Below, in pieces: positions 1 to 6,011 of a DNA stretch of 6,586 nt. Every line of letters starts with the position of its first letter. The first letter of the stretch is position 1. Origin of the DNA: Bordetella parapertussis (GTDB lineage Bacteria > Pseudomonadota > Gammaproteobacteria > Burkholderiales > Burkholderiaceae_C). Below the pieces are notes generated by a model. The model did no database searches. It was not told the DNA's origin and saw only the letters and a list, made by a program, of their open reading frames with translations. A program made the position numbers and the translations under genes. The stretch lies in contig CAMDJU010000155.1 of the NCBI GenBank assembly GCA_945900695.1, forward strand, positions 1 to 6,586, in the 5' to 3' direction.

Positions 1-588
1 TATTCGGCCAAGGCCGAGTTGCTGTGGCAACCCGATGCCAGCCAATACGAGGCCCGTTTGGAGGTGTCGCACTTTTTGCTCGGATCACGGGTGCAAACCA
101 GCCTGGGTCAAATCACCACCGAGGGGTTGGCACCGCGTCGGTTTGGTGACAAAGTGCGCAGCGAACAAGCGGCCCATTTTCAGCGCGACAAGGGGCTGAT
201 CACTTACAGCGCCAACACCCCTGACACACCGCTGCTGGCCGGCATGCAAGACCGCCTGAGTGTGTTTATTCAAATCTCAGGCATGCTGTTGGCGGAGCCT
301 CAACGCTGGGGCACTGGCAGCGTGATGGGCTTTCACACCACAGGCGCGCGCGACAGCGAACCCTGGGCGTTTCAAGTGGCCGGCATGGAGCAGCTCAAAA
401 TGCCCTATGGCAATCTGGAGGCCCTGCGCTTGGTGCGACAAGAGGAAAAGCAATATGACCAGCGCGTCGAATTGTGGATGTCGCCCAGCTTGGAGCACCT
501 GCCGGTGCGCATCCGCATCACCCAAACCAGCGGTGACCAAGTGGACTTGTTTTTGCGCAGCAAAACGCCGCCCAACGCCAGCCCTTGA
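1..588 (+). CDS. DUF3108 domain protein, 3' part (5' end outside window)
   Basis: The frame is open from base 1 to the TGA at 586-588, giving the last 195 residues; the true start lies to the left of the window. The sequence resembles the DUF3108 family of Betaproteobacteria. I see an alternating beta-strand pattern (YEARLEVSHFLLGSRVQTSLG), the family-like stretch 'GLAPRRFGDKVRSEQAAHF', a QDRLSVFIQISGML helix, and the closing block with 'LWMSPSLEHLPVRIRITQ' followed by GDQVDLFL. DUF3108 proteins have no established biochemical function. Many carry a signal peptide or an N-terminal membrane segment and are thought to be envelope-associated, but that region is not visible here. The C-terminus ends shortly after the last strand, as expected for a complete end. 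There is no clear terminator right after the stop; a weak hairpin and T-run candidate lies at 696-720. Family assignment is from memory of the pattern, not from a profile search. Confidence 0.8.
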   Translation, partial: YSAKAELLWQPDASQYEARLEVSHFLLGSRVQTSLGQITTEGLAPRRFGDKVRSEQAAHFQRDKGLITYSANTPDTPLLAGMQDRLSVFIQISGMLLAEPQRWGTGSVMGFHTTGARDSEPWAFQVAGMEQLKMPYGNLEALRLVRQEEKQYDQRVELWMSPSLEHLPVRIRITQTSGDQVDLFLRSKTPPNASP

Positions 589-611
589 GTCCATTTTTTA
601 TTGCGTACCCA

Positions 612-720
612 CTCAAGATTGGCTAGCAGGGGTCGATTCCACCCTTGAATGCCCCTTGGGGCGTGAAGGTCTGCCCCCAACGGGGCAGGTGGGTGGCTGC
701 ACCAGTGCAGCTGCGTTTTT
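612..720 (+). other. Cluster of short perfect hairpins, possible structured RNA or weak terminator
   Basis: This lies in the 362-base gap between the DUF3108 stop and the DUF3567 start. Three perfect inverted repeats follow one another: GCCCC/GGGGC with a TT centre (651-662), CTGCCCC/GGGGCAG with loop CAAC (671-688), and GCTGCAC/GTGCAGC (696-711). The last is followed after four bases by five T (716-720), which resembles a weak intrinsic terminator. Upstream, TCAAG (613-617) can pair with CTTGA (644-648) and GGGT (630-633) with ACCC (641-644). I do not recognise a known riboswitch or sRNA family. It could be the 3' end of the DUF3108 transcript, the leader of the small downstream frame, a small RNA, or chance in G+C-rich DNA. 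The remaining gap (858-950) shows only a weak promoter candidate. Confidence 0.35.
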
Positions 721-734
721 GCAGGAATGCGGCC

Positions 735-857
735 ATGGGATACCTGATTTCATTTGTATTTGGCATTTTTGTGGCCACCATCGGACTGGGCGGGCGTGCA
801 CCGGTGTTGGATGCCCACTGGAGCCCGACCCACCAAACCGCCCCCGGCCCGCGTTGA
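735..857 (+). CDS. Possible small single-pass membrane peptide, 40 aa
   Basis: An ATG at 735 is preceded by AGGAA (722-726) at a usable Shine-Dalgarno distance. It opens a frame of 40 codons ending at the TGA at 855-857. The first 20 residues (MGYLISFVFGIFVATIGLGG) are strongly hydrophobic with spaced glycines, like a single transmembrane helix. The second half is polar and proline-rich (APVLDAHWSPTHQTAPGPR) and looks less like an evolved protein. I do not recognise a family. The gene would sit alone between a hairpin cluster and DUF3567. The hydrophobic start with a ribosome site argues for coding; the short length and unconvincing tail argue against, and a frameshifted or decayed longer gene is possible. 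Confidence 0.35.
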   Translation: MGYLISFVFGIFVATIGLGGRAPVLDAHWSPTHQTAPGPR

Positions 858-884
858 TTTCTTCCCCGGCTGCCATCGTTGGCC

Positions 885-912
885 TTGAAATGGGCGTTTC
901 AGCGCCGATATC
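885..912 (+). promoter_or_regulatory. Weak sigma-70-like promoter candidate before the DUF3567 gene
   Basis: TTGAAA (885-890) matches the -35 consensus at five of six positions. It is followed after 16 bases by GATATC (907-912), which matches the -10 consensus at only three positions. A start near 919 would leave a leader of about 30 bases before the ATG at 951 and would lie upstream of nearly all of it. A short inverted repeat TGAAA/TTTCA (886-901) overlaps it. The call rests on consensus matching by eye only. Confidence 0.22.
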
Positions 913-950
913 AGGTTAATATGATCACCAACGACACCACGGGCAGCACC

Positions 951-1232
951 ATGAATACGCTTTACGACTCCGAGTCATTTGCTGTAGTGCACATGGCAGC
1001 CGATGTGCCCAGCGACAAGCCACAACCCTCAGCCCAGCCCATGCTCTCGCGCCAGGGGTTCGAGATTGTCGACAAACGAAATGGCAAAGAGGTGTACCTC
1101 GATGGCTACTGGGCTGAGTTGTTTCAGCAGCACATCACCCAATGGCAGCTCAAAACCCCGACCCAAGACGAGGTAGAAGACACCCTGGCCCAGTACGCCG
1201 AATTGGCCCAAAACCCGGTGGTGATTCACTGA
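951..1232 (+). CDS. DUF3567 family protein
   Basis: A 93-residue protein beginning MNTLYDSESFAVVHM and ending NPVVIH. The start, the central 'GFEIVDKRNGKEVYLDGYWAELF' region and the C-terminal EVEDTLAQYAELAQNPVV block match my memory of DUF3567, a small family found mainly in Betaproteobacteria. The family has no known function; members are short, soluble and acidic, and no signal peptide or membrane segment is visible. I chose the ATG at 951 because homologues begin with M-x-x-L/I-Y-D/N-S. An in-frame ATG at 921 would add ten residues (MITNDTTGST) and has AGG at 913-915 before it, so it remains an alternative. The ribosome site before 951 (GGGCAG) is weak. Residues about 16-35, proline-rich and of low complexity, form an insertion before the conserved core. 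The gene is convergent with the aminotransferase and separated from it by a shared terminator. Confidence 0.85.
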   Translation: MNTLYDSESFAVVHMAADVPSDKPQPSAQPMLSRQGFEIVDKRNGKEVYLDGYWAELFQQHITQWQLKTPTQDEVEDTLAQYAELAQNPVVIH

Positions 1233-1258
1233 ATTTGCACCATCCAGAGCTCTAATGG

Positions 1259-1285
1259 AAAAGCCCGCGCCAGCGGGCTTTTTTT
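1259..1285 (+). terminator. Rho-independent terminator, probably bidirectional
   Basis: The arms AAAAGCCCGC (1259-1268) and GCGGGCTTTT (1273-1282) form a ten-pair stem around loop GCCA, and the T-run is 1279-1285. It starts 26 bases after the DUF3567 stop. It also lies at the end of the minus-strand aminotransferase, whose TAA stop (1284-1286) overlaps the T-run. Read on the minus strand the hairpin is followed by TTTTCC, so it can probably end both convergent transcripts, better in the plus direction. Confidence 0.9.
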
Positions 1286-2621
1286 ATGCCGGCAGGCTGG
1301 TGATGGCGTCAGCCAAGGTGGCCACCATGTGCTCGATGTGTTCGCGCTCGACGATGAACGGTGGCGCAAACACCAGGTTGTCACCCGCACTGCGCACCAA
1401 CACCCCCCGGCGCAAGCATTCTTGAAACACGGCATACCCGCGTTGCCCCGCACCTTGGGCAGAAGGGCTGAGCTCGACCGCAGCGGCCAAGCCCAATGAG
1501 CGAATGCCCACGACATGCGGCAAGCCTTTGAGGTTGTGGTGCATCGCCCGCCCAAGCAGGGGCCCCATTTGGCCTGCGCGCTCAAACAAACGCTCTTGGG
1601 CCATCAACTTCAACGTGGCGACCGCCGCCGCACATGCCACCGGATGCCCCGAGTAGGTATAGCCGTGCAAAAACTCAATCACATGGGCCGGGCCCCCTTG
1701 TTCGGTCACGGCCTGATAAATGGCCTCACGGCAAATCACCCCGCCCATGGGCACCACGCCATTGGTCACGCATTTGGCAAAGTTGAGCATGTCGGGCACC
1801 ACACCAAAGTAGTCTGCCGCAAATGGCACGCCCATGCGGCCCAGGCCCGTGATCACTTCGTCAAAGATCAACAAAATCCCGTGCTTGTCACATATCTGCC
1901 GCAAGCGCTGCAAATAACCCAGGGGCGGGATGTACCAACCCGCGCTGCCGGAAACCGGCTCGACGATGATGGCGGCCACATTGCTGGGGTCGTGCAAGGG
2001 CAATATGCGCTGCTCCAACTCATTGAGCAGGTCGTTGGAGAACTGTGGCAACTCGCCTTCGATGTAGGCATGTTGTTGGGGGTCGTGGATGAACGCCATG
2101 TGATCCACCCGGGGCAGCATGGCCGCGCCAAAAGCTTTGCGGTTGCCGCCAATGCCGCCCACACTCATGCCGCCAAAACCCACGCCGTGGTAGCCACGCT
2201 CGCGGCCAATGAACACCGTGCGCTGGCCTTGGCCGCAAGCGCGGTGATAAGCCAGGGCCATCTTCAACGAGGTGTCGGCCGCCTCCGACCCAGAGGTGCA
2301 GAAAAACACCCGGTTCAAATCCCCCGGCGCCAACGCAGCCAGCATATCGGCTGCCTCAAACGCGCGGTCGTTGCCAAACTGAAAGGCCGTGGCGTAATCC
2401 AGCGTGTCGAGTTGTTTTTTGATCGCCTCATTGATTGGGGCGCGGTTGTGGCCCGCGCCCACGCACCACAGGCTGGAAATGCCGTCGAGCACCGGCTGGC
2501 CCTCTTGGGTGGTGAAGTGCATGCCGTCGGCGCCCACCAAGACCCGAGGCGCTTGGCGGAAGTCGCGGTTGGGCGTGAAGGGCAGCCACAAGTGATTGCC
2601 GTGCGATGGTGGTGTTTGCAT
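1284..2621 (-). CDS. Omega-amino acid:pyruvate aminotransferase (class III, PLP-dependent)
   Basis: A complete 445-residue fold-type I, class III aminotransferase, close in wording to beta-alanine:pyruvate transaminases (EC 2.6.1.18) such as the Pseudomonas putida omega-amino acid transaminase of about 449 residues. Such enzymes move an amino group from beta-alanine or other omega-amino acids or amines to pyruvate, giving L-alanine and, from beta-alanine, malonate semialdehyde. Visible landmarks: LW at 51-52 in the substrate pocket; TSGSEAADTSLK (109-120) for PLP phosphate binding; YHG (144-146), whose aromatic stacks on the ring; IFDEVITG (252-259) with Asp254 for the pyridine nitrogen; FAKCVTNG (281-288) with Lys283 as the Schiff-base lysine; HGYTYSGHP (319-327); and VRSAGDNLVFAPP (409-421), where Arg410 matches the flexible carboxylate-binding arginine. 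The ATG is preceded on its strand by a good ribosome site (AGGGAG). It is cytosolic. It is divergent from purU with a 181-base gap. Substrate range cannot be read from sequence, and glyoxylate or diamines are possible. Confidence 0.92.
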   Translation of the reverse strand: MQTPPSHGNHLWLPFTPNRDFRQAPRVLVGADGMHFTTQEGQPVLDGISSLWCVGAGHNRAPINEAIKKQLDTLDYATAFQFGNDRAFEAADMLAALAPGDLNRVFFCTSGSEAADTSLKMALAYHRACGQGQRTVFIGRERGYHGVGFGGMSVGGIGGNRKAFGAAMLPRVDHMAFIHDPQQHAYIEGELPQFSNDLLNELEQRILPLHDPSNVAAIIVEPVSGSAGWYIPPLGYLQRLRQICDKHGILLIFDEVITGLGRMGVPFAADYFGVVPDMLNFAKCVTNGVVPMGGVICREAIYQAVTEQGGPAHVIEFLHGYTYSGHPVACAAAVATLKLMAQERLFERAGQMGPLLGRAMHHNLKGLPHVVGIRSLGLAAAVELSPSAQGAGQRGYAVFQECLRRGVLVRSAGDNLVFAPPFIVEREHIEHMVATLADAITSLPA

Positions 2622-2677
2622 GGGGGGCTCCCTGTGTGCGCCAGCCTTGGCCTTTCAGTGCCCGCCAGCTTCAAGGC

Positions 2678-2683
2678 ATTCTA
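2678..2683 (-). promoter_or_regulatory. Possible -10 element of the aminotransferase promoter
   Basis: On the minus strand this reads TAGAAT, five of six matches to the sigma-70 -10 box, inside an AT-rich patch (2678-2692) that stands out in the divergent intergenic region. Transcription would start near 2671 and give a leader of about 50 bases. The -35 element is poor: TTGCCG lies at 14 bases and TGGACT at 19 bases spacing, each with four matches. I see no convincing promoter for purU on the opposite strand. Confidence 0.3.
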
Positions 2684-2802
2684 ATTTGCAAGTTGTCCGG
2701 CAAGTCCAGCACCACGCTGCTGCTGGCGGTGACCACCCCCCAGGGTGAGGGCGTACTTTGGAGCGCACTCGGCGCATACACAAGTCCTGCGAAAATATCT
2801 GA

Positions 2803-3651
2803 ATGACGCCTTCTTACATCCTCACTTTGTCGTGCCCCGACCGCCCGGGCATCGTCCATGCCGTTTCAGGTTTTTTGCTCGAGCGCGGTGGCAACATCGA
2901 AGAGGCCGCCCAGTACAGCGACTTGGCCACGGGTTTGTTTTTCATGCGGGTGCGTTTTGTCTGCGCCCAAGCCACCGAAGCGGTGCTGCGCGAGCAACTG
3001 ACACAAATGGCTCCTGGCTTTGGCATGCGCTGGGCCTTGCACAGCAGCGGTCAGGCCATGCCCTGCGTGATCATGGTCAGCAAAGAAGGCCACTGCCTCA
3101 ACGATTTGCTGTTTCGCTGCAAAAGCGGTTTGCTGGACGTGGATGTGCGCGCCATCATCAGCAACCACCGCGACTTCTACCAACTGGCCGCCAGCTACAA
3201 CGTTCCCTTTCACCACATTGAAGTCAACGCCGCCAACAAGGCCCAGGCCGAGGCGCGTCAACTTGAAATCATCCATGCTGAAGGCGCGCAACTGGTGGTG
3301 TTGGCGCGCTACATGCAAATTTTGTCCAACGCCATGTGCGAACAACTGGCGGGCAAGGCCATCAATATCCACCACAGTTTTTTGCCCAGCTTTAAGGGTG
3401 CCAAACCTTATCACCAAGCCCACCACCGTGGGGTCAAGCTGATCGGCGCGACAGCCCATTACGTCACCGCTGACCTGGACGAAGGCCCCATCATTGAACA
3501 AGATGTGGCCCGTGTGGACCACAGCAAAACCGTTGAGGACCTCAGCGCCTTGGGGCGCGACACCGAAAGCCAGGTGTTGGCCCGGGCCGTGAAGTGGCAC
3601 AGCGAGCACCGTGTGCTGCTGGATGGCCACAAAACCGTGATCTTCAAATGA
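2803..3651 (+). CDS. purU: Formyltetrahydrofolate deformylase (PurU)
   Basis: A complete 282-residue protein, essentially the length of Escherichia coli PurU (280). It hydrolyses 10-formyltetrahydrofolate to formate and tetrahydrofolate (EC 3.5.1.10), which balances the one-carbon folate pool and can supply formate to PurT. An N-terminal ACT domain covers about residues 4-85 and opens with ILTLSCPDRPGIVHAVSGFL, the usual ligand-binding start of PurU ACT domains. The formyltransferase-fold catalytic domain begins near residue 86 (PCVIMVSKEGHCLNDLL). Its core is INIHHSFLPSFKGA (187-200) and TADLDEGPIIEQDV (222-235); by comparison with the PurN triad Asn106, His108 and Asp144, the catalytic residues should be Asn188, His190 and Asp226, all present. 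The length, the ACT domain and PurU-specific HHSFLPSFKGAKPY separate it from PurN. The protein is cytosolic. The ATG at 2803 has no clear Shine-Dalgarno sequence (upstream is AT-rich GAAAATATCTGA). A hairpin follows the stop at 3664-3685. Confidence 0.96.
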   Translation: MTPSYILTLSCPDRPGIVHAVSGFLLERGGNIEEAAQYSDLATGLFFMRVRFVCAQATEAVLREQLTQMAPGFGMRWALHSSGQAMPCVIMVSKEGHCLNDLLFRCKSGLLDVDVRAIISNHRDFYQLAASYNVPFHHIEVNAANKAQAEARQLEIIHAEGAQLVVLARYMQILSNAMCEQLAGKAINIHHSFLPSFKGAKPYHQAHHRGVKLIGATAHYVTADLDEGPIIEQDVARVDHSKTVEDLSALGRDTESQVLARAVKWHSEHRVLLDGHKTVIFK

Positions 3652-3663
3652 CCTCGCTGGCCC

Positions 3664-3685
3664 ACCCTTTGTACTGACAAAGGGT
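3664..3685 (+). other. Perfect 9-bp inverted repeat just after purU
   Basis: Arms ACCCTTTGT (3664-3672) and ACAAAGGGT (3677-3685) pair perfectly around loop ACTG, 12 bases after the purU stop. No T-run follows (TAATATTCCG), so it is not a classical intrinsic terminator in either direction. It may stabilise the 3' end of the purU transcript, act as an imperfect terminator, or be an operator for the histidine kinase transcript, since the 22-base palindrome has the size of a dimeric regulator site. Confidence 0.5.
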
Positions 3686-3818
3686 TAATATTCCGCCTTG
3701 TGAGGGTGCGGCTGTTGCGCAGTATTTAAAACAGGCTTAAGGATCAGTTTGACCGCAACGCACACATCACACAGATGCGGCCGAGCACGGTAGTTCGCTT
3801 GACCTTTACGACATTCAC

Positions 3819-3841
3819 GCACCCTTTTGTCCGGGTGCTTT
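3819..3841 (+). promoter_or_regulatory. Hairpin immediately upstream of the histidine kinase start
   Basis: GCACCC (3819-3824) and GGGTGC (3833-3838) form a six-pair stem with loop TTTTGTCC, followed by TTT. It ends 14 bases before the ATG at 3853. The shape resembles a short intrinsic terminator with an abbreviated T-run. Its position, and the lack of a purine-rich ribosome site between it and the start codon, also allow a role in translation initiation or attenuation. Confidence 0.4.
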
Positions 3842-3852
3842 GAACGCCCACC

Positions 3853-5931
3853 ATGAATTCCCTGCAAAACCCGACCCAAGCCAAGGCTGAAACCGCAACG
3901 CGGGCCCCTTCCGCACGCTTCGTGCGTTGGCGCACGCCGCTGGTGGGCACCTTGATGGGCTTGATCATGCTGGGCTTGGGAAGCTTTGTGGTTTTGATGT
4001 CCCAACACCTGGCTCAAGAAAAGTCCCAAGAAACTTTAGAGCGCTCCTTGCTGCGCCAAGCGCAAGACATTGTGAAGTTTCGTAATTTTTATGCTTCAGA
4101 GATCATGGCTCCGGCCCAGGCACATGGCGTGCGCTTTTCTCACGACTTCAAAGACAGCCCAGGAACGCTGCCTTTACCCGCCACCATGGTGCTGGAACTG
4201 GGGCAGTTTTTCAATCAGCAAGAAAAAGGCAGCCTCACCCACTATTACAGCGACCTGCCCTTTCCTTGGCGTGCTTCACAGCGCCAGCTCGATGGGTTCC
4301 AACAAGACGCACTGGCGTTCCTGCGTCAAAACCCAGATCGACCTTACATCCGTGAGGAGGTGCGGGACGGCCTCACCATTGTTCGGTTGGCCCTGGCCGA
4401 TCGCATGCAAGAGACTTGCGTGAGCTGTCACAACCAGTATCCAGGCTCGCCCTTCAACGAGTGGAAGGTGGGGGATGTGCGTGGCGCCCTGGAGGTGTCC
4501 ATGCCCATCTATGCCACCCAAACCAGCACTGACAGCCTCATCAACTTCACTTTGGGCATGCTGACCTTTGTGGCCATGCTGGGTTTGTTTTTGTTCTGGC
4601 GGGCATTGAGCTCTGCGGACAAGCACTTGCAAACAGCCAAGGGTTTGGCGGCCAAATATCAAGACAGCAACGAAGCCTTGCGCACCGAAGTGTTGCAGCG
4701 AGAGGCCATGGAGCAAGGGCTTCGCGAGAGCCAAAAGGACCTGATCGAAGCAAAAGCCAAGGCCGACTCGGCCAACGATTTGAAAAGCCAGTTTTTGGCC
4801 AATATGAGTCACGAAATTCGCACCCCGATGAATGGAGTGGTTGGGATGACGCAAATGGCGCTTCAAACCAATTTGGATGCGCAACAGCGCGAGTTCATCA
4901 GTCTGGCCAATGTGTCGGCGAAACACCTGATGTCGGTGATCAACGATATTTTGGATTTCTCCAAAATTGAAGCCGGTCATTTGAGCTTGCACCCCATCGC
5001 TTGCAGTCCCTGGGACGTGGTGGTGCAAACGGTGCGCAGCTTTCAGTCAGAAGCCAAGGACAAAGGCTTGACTCTGTCCATTGACAACGCTGGGCAGCCC
5101 CCACCCACCGTGTTGCTTGACCCCGTGCGGTTGCGCCAGATTTTGACCAATCTGATTGGCAACGCCATCAAATTCACCGCCAAGGGCGGTGTGAAGGTGA
5201 TCATGGGGGCAGAAAAAAGCCCGTTTACCGACACGGTGACCTTGAGCTTCTCGGTGCGCGATACCGGCATCGGTTTTGCGCCGGACCAGGCCTTGCGCTT
5301 GTTTGACCCATTCATCCAGGGTGACAGCTCCATCACCCGGTCTTTTGGCGGCACGGGCTTGGGCTTGGCCATCAGCCGCAACCTGATCAGGCTGATGGGC
5401 GGCGACATCCAAGCGCAAGGTCAATTGAACCAAGGGGCCACTTTCAGCTTTCACCTCAAAGCACCCATCGCCCCCGACTTTGACAGCGCCCATGCCTTTG
5501 ATAGCTTTGGCTTGGGCCTTGGCGACCCAGCCAGGCCCGCGCTGCGCCAGCACATTTTGGTGGTCGAAGACCACGCCATCAACCTCAAATTGGCGTGCTT
5601 GTTGCTGGACAGGATGGGCCACACCCATGTCAGCGCCCTGAATGGGCAAGAAGCCTTGCACCTGCTGCAAACGCAACGTTTTGACATGGTTTTGCTCGAT
5701 GTGATGATGCCGGTGCTCGATGGCATGAGCACCCTCAAGGCCTTGCGCTACCTGACCAACCCAGATCTGGCAAACATCCCTGTGATCATGGTGACTGCCC
5801 ATGCCATGACCGGCGACCGAGAGCGATTTTTGGCCGCAGGTGCCAATGGTTATGTGTCCAAACCGATTGGTTTTGAGGCCTTGGAGGATGAAATCCAGCG
5901 ATTGGCCATTCACCCCACGCACCCCCATTGA
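3853..5931 (+). CDS. Hybrid sensor histidine kinase with periplasmic haem c (DUF3365/Tll0287-like) domain
   Basis: A 692-residue membrane protein with clear modular order. A first transmembrane helix (about 28-50) follows a short basic cytoplasmic start. Residues 51-225 form an extracytoplasmic domain of DUF3365/Tll0287-like type with one haem c motif, CVSCH (189-193); the flanking 'GLTIVRLALADRM' and 'GDVRGALEVSMPI' strands fit that fold. A second helix spans about 227-250. A likely coiled coil (252-312, with EALRTEVLQREAMEQGLRES) joins directly to HisKA; I see no HAMP or cytoplasmic PAS domain. The phospho-accepting His320 lies in FLANMSHEIRTPMNG. The HATPase has the N-box Asn433/Asn437 (LTNLIGNAIKFT), the G1 box DTGIGF (470-475) and GGTGLGLAIS (499-508). 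The receiver domain (567-685) has Glu572/Asp573, the phospho-accepting Asp616 (LLDVMMP), Thr648 and Lys670. All catalytic residues are present. The likely role is redox or ligand sensing at the periplasm with phosphorelay output; the partner is not in the window. The ATG at 3853 is the first one keeping TM1 whole; its ribosome site is poor. glcD follows after 80 bases. Confidence 0.93.
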   Translation: MNSLQNPTQAKAETATRAPSARFVRWRTPLVGTLMGLIMLGLGSFVVLMSQHLAQEKSQETLERSLLRQAQDIVKFRNFYASEIMAPAQAHGVRFSHDFKDSPGTLPLPATMVLELGQFFNQQEKGSLTHYYSDLPFPWRASQRQLDGFQQDALAFLRQNPDRPYIREEVRDGLTIVRLALADRMQETCVSCHNQYPGSPFNEWKVGDVRGALEVSMPIYATQTSTDSLINFTLGMLTFVAMLGLFLFWRALSSADKHLQTAKGLAAKYQDSNEALRTEVLQREAMEQGLRESQKDLIEAKAKADSANDLKSQFLANMSHEIRTPMNGVVGMTQMALQTNLDAQQREFISLANVSAKHLMSVINDILDFSKIEAGHLSLHPIACSPWDVVVQTVRSFQSEAKDKGLTLSIDNAGQPPPTVLLDPVRLRQILTNLIGNAIKFTAKGGVKVIMGAEKSPFTDTVTLSFSVRDTGIGFAPDQALRLFDPFIQGDSSITRSFGGTGLGLAISRNLIRLMGGDIQAQGQLNQGATFSFHLKAPIAPDFDSAHAFDSFGLGLGDPARPALRQHILVVEDHAINLKLACLLLDRMGHTHVSALNGQEALHLLQTQRFDMVLLDVMMPVLDGMSTLKALRYLTNPDLANIPVIMVTAHAMTGDRERFLAAGANGYVSKPIGFEALEDEIQRLAIHPTHPH

Positions 5932-6011
5932 TGCGCATGGTTTTGCCTGGACTCCCTACACGGGGCGGCTTTTGGCCCTACATTGGAGCCCTGTCGACGT
6001 GAAAGCCCCCC

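Noticed and set aside
629..646. A T-arm-like stretch (GGGTCGATTCCACCC) suggesting a tRNA
   Set aside because: No acceptor stem, anticodon arm or D-arm can be arranged around it, and the surrounding hairpins do not form a cloverleaf.
407..919. A 170-codon plus-strand frame spanning the DUF3108 end and the following gap
   Set aside because: It overlaps the real DUF3108 frame for its first third. The product is rich in Cys, Arg, Trp and Pro with no family resemblance.
1515..2684. A 389-codon open frame on the plus strand opposite the aminotransferase
   Set aside because: It lies almost wholly antisense to a gene with every catalytic motif. Its product is rich in His, Arg, Gln and Ala with no recognisable domain, as expected for a shadow frame opposite a gene with G/C-rich third positions.
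2866..3630. A 254-codon minus-strand frame opposite purU
   Set aside because: It is antisense to a complete and motif-perfect purU, has no recognisable domain and shows the Val/Ala/His/Gln-rich composition of a shadow frame.
3658..3673. A sigma-54-like pattern TGGCCC followed by TTTGTA
   Set aside because: The invariant GC of the -12 element is GT here, and the site overlaps the arm of the palindrome after purU. The match is not convincing.
5047..5928. A 293-codon minus-strand frame opposite the kinase core
   Set aside because: It is antisense to the HATPase and receiver domains. Its composition is that of a shadow frame, and no start signal or domain stands out.
5932..6011. Promoter elements between the kinase and glcD (TTGCCT at 5943, TACATT at 5979)
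   Set aside because: The spacing between the two is 30 bases, far from the usual 16-18, and no better pairing is visible.
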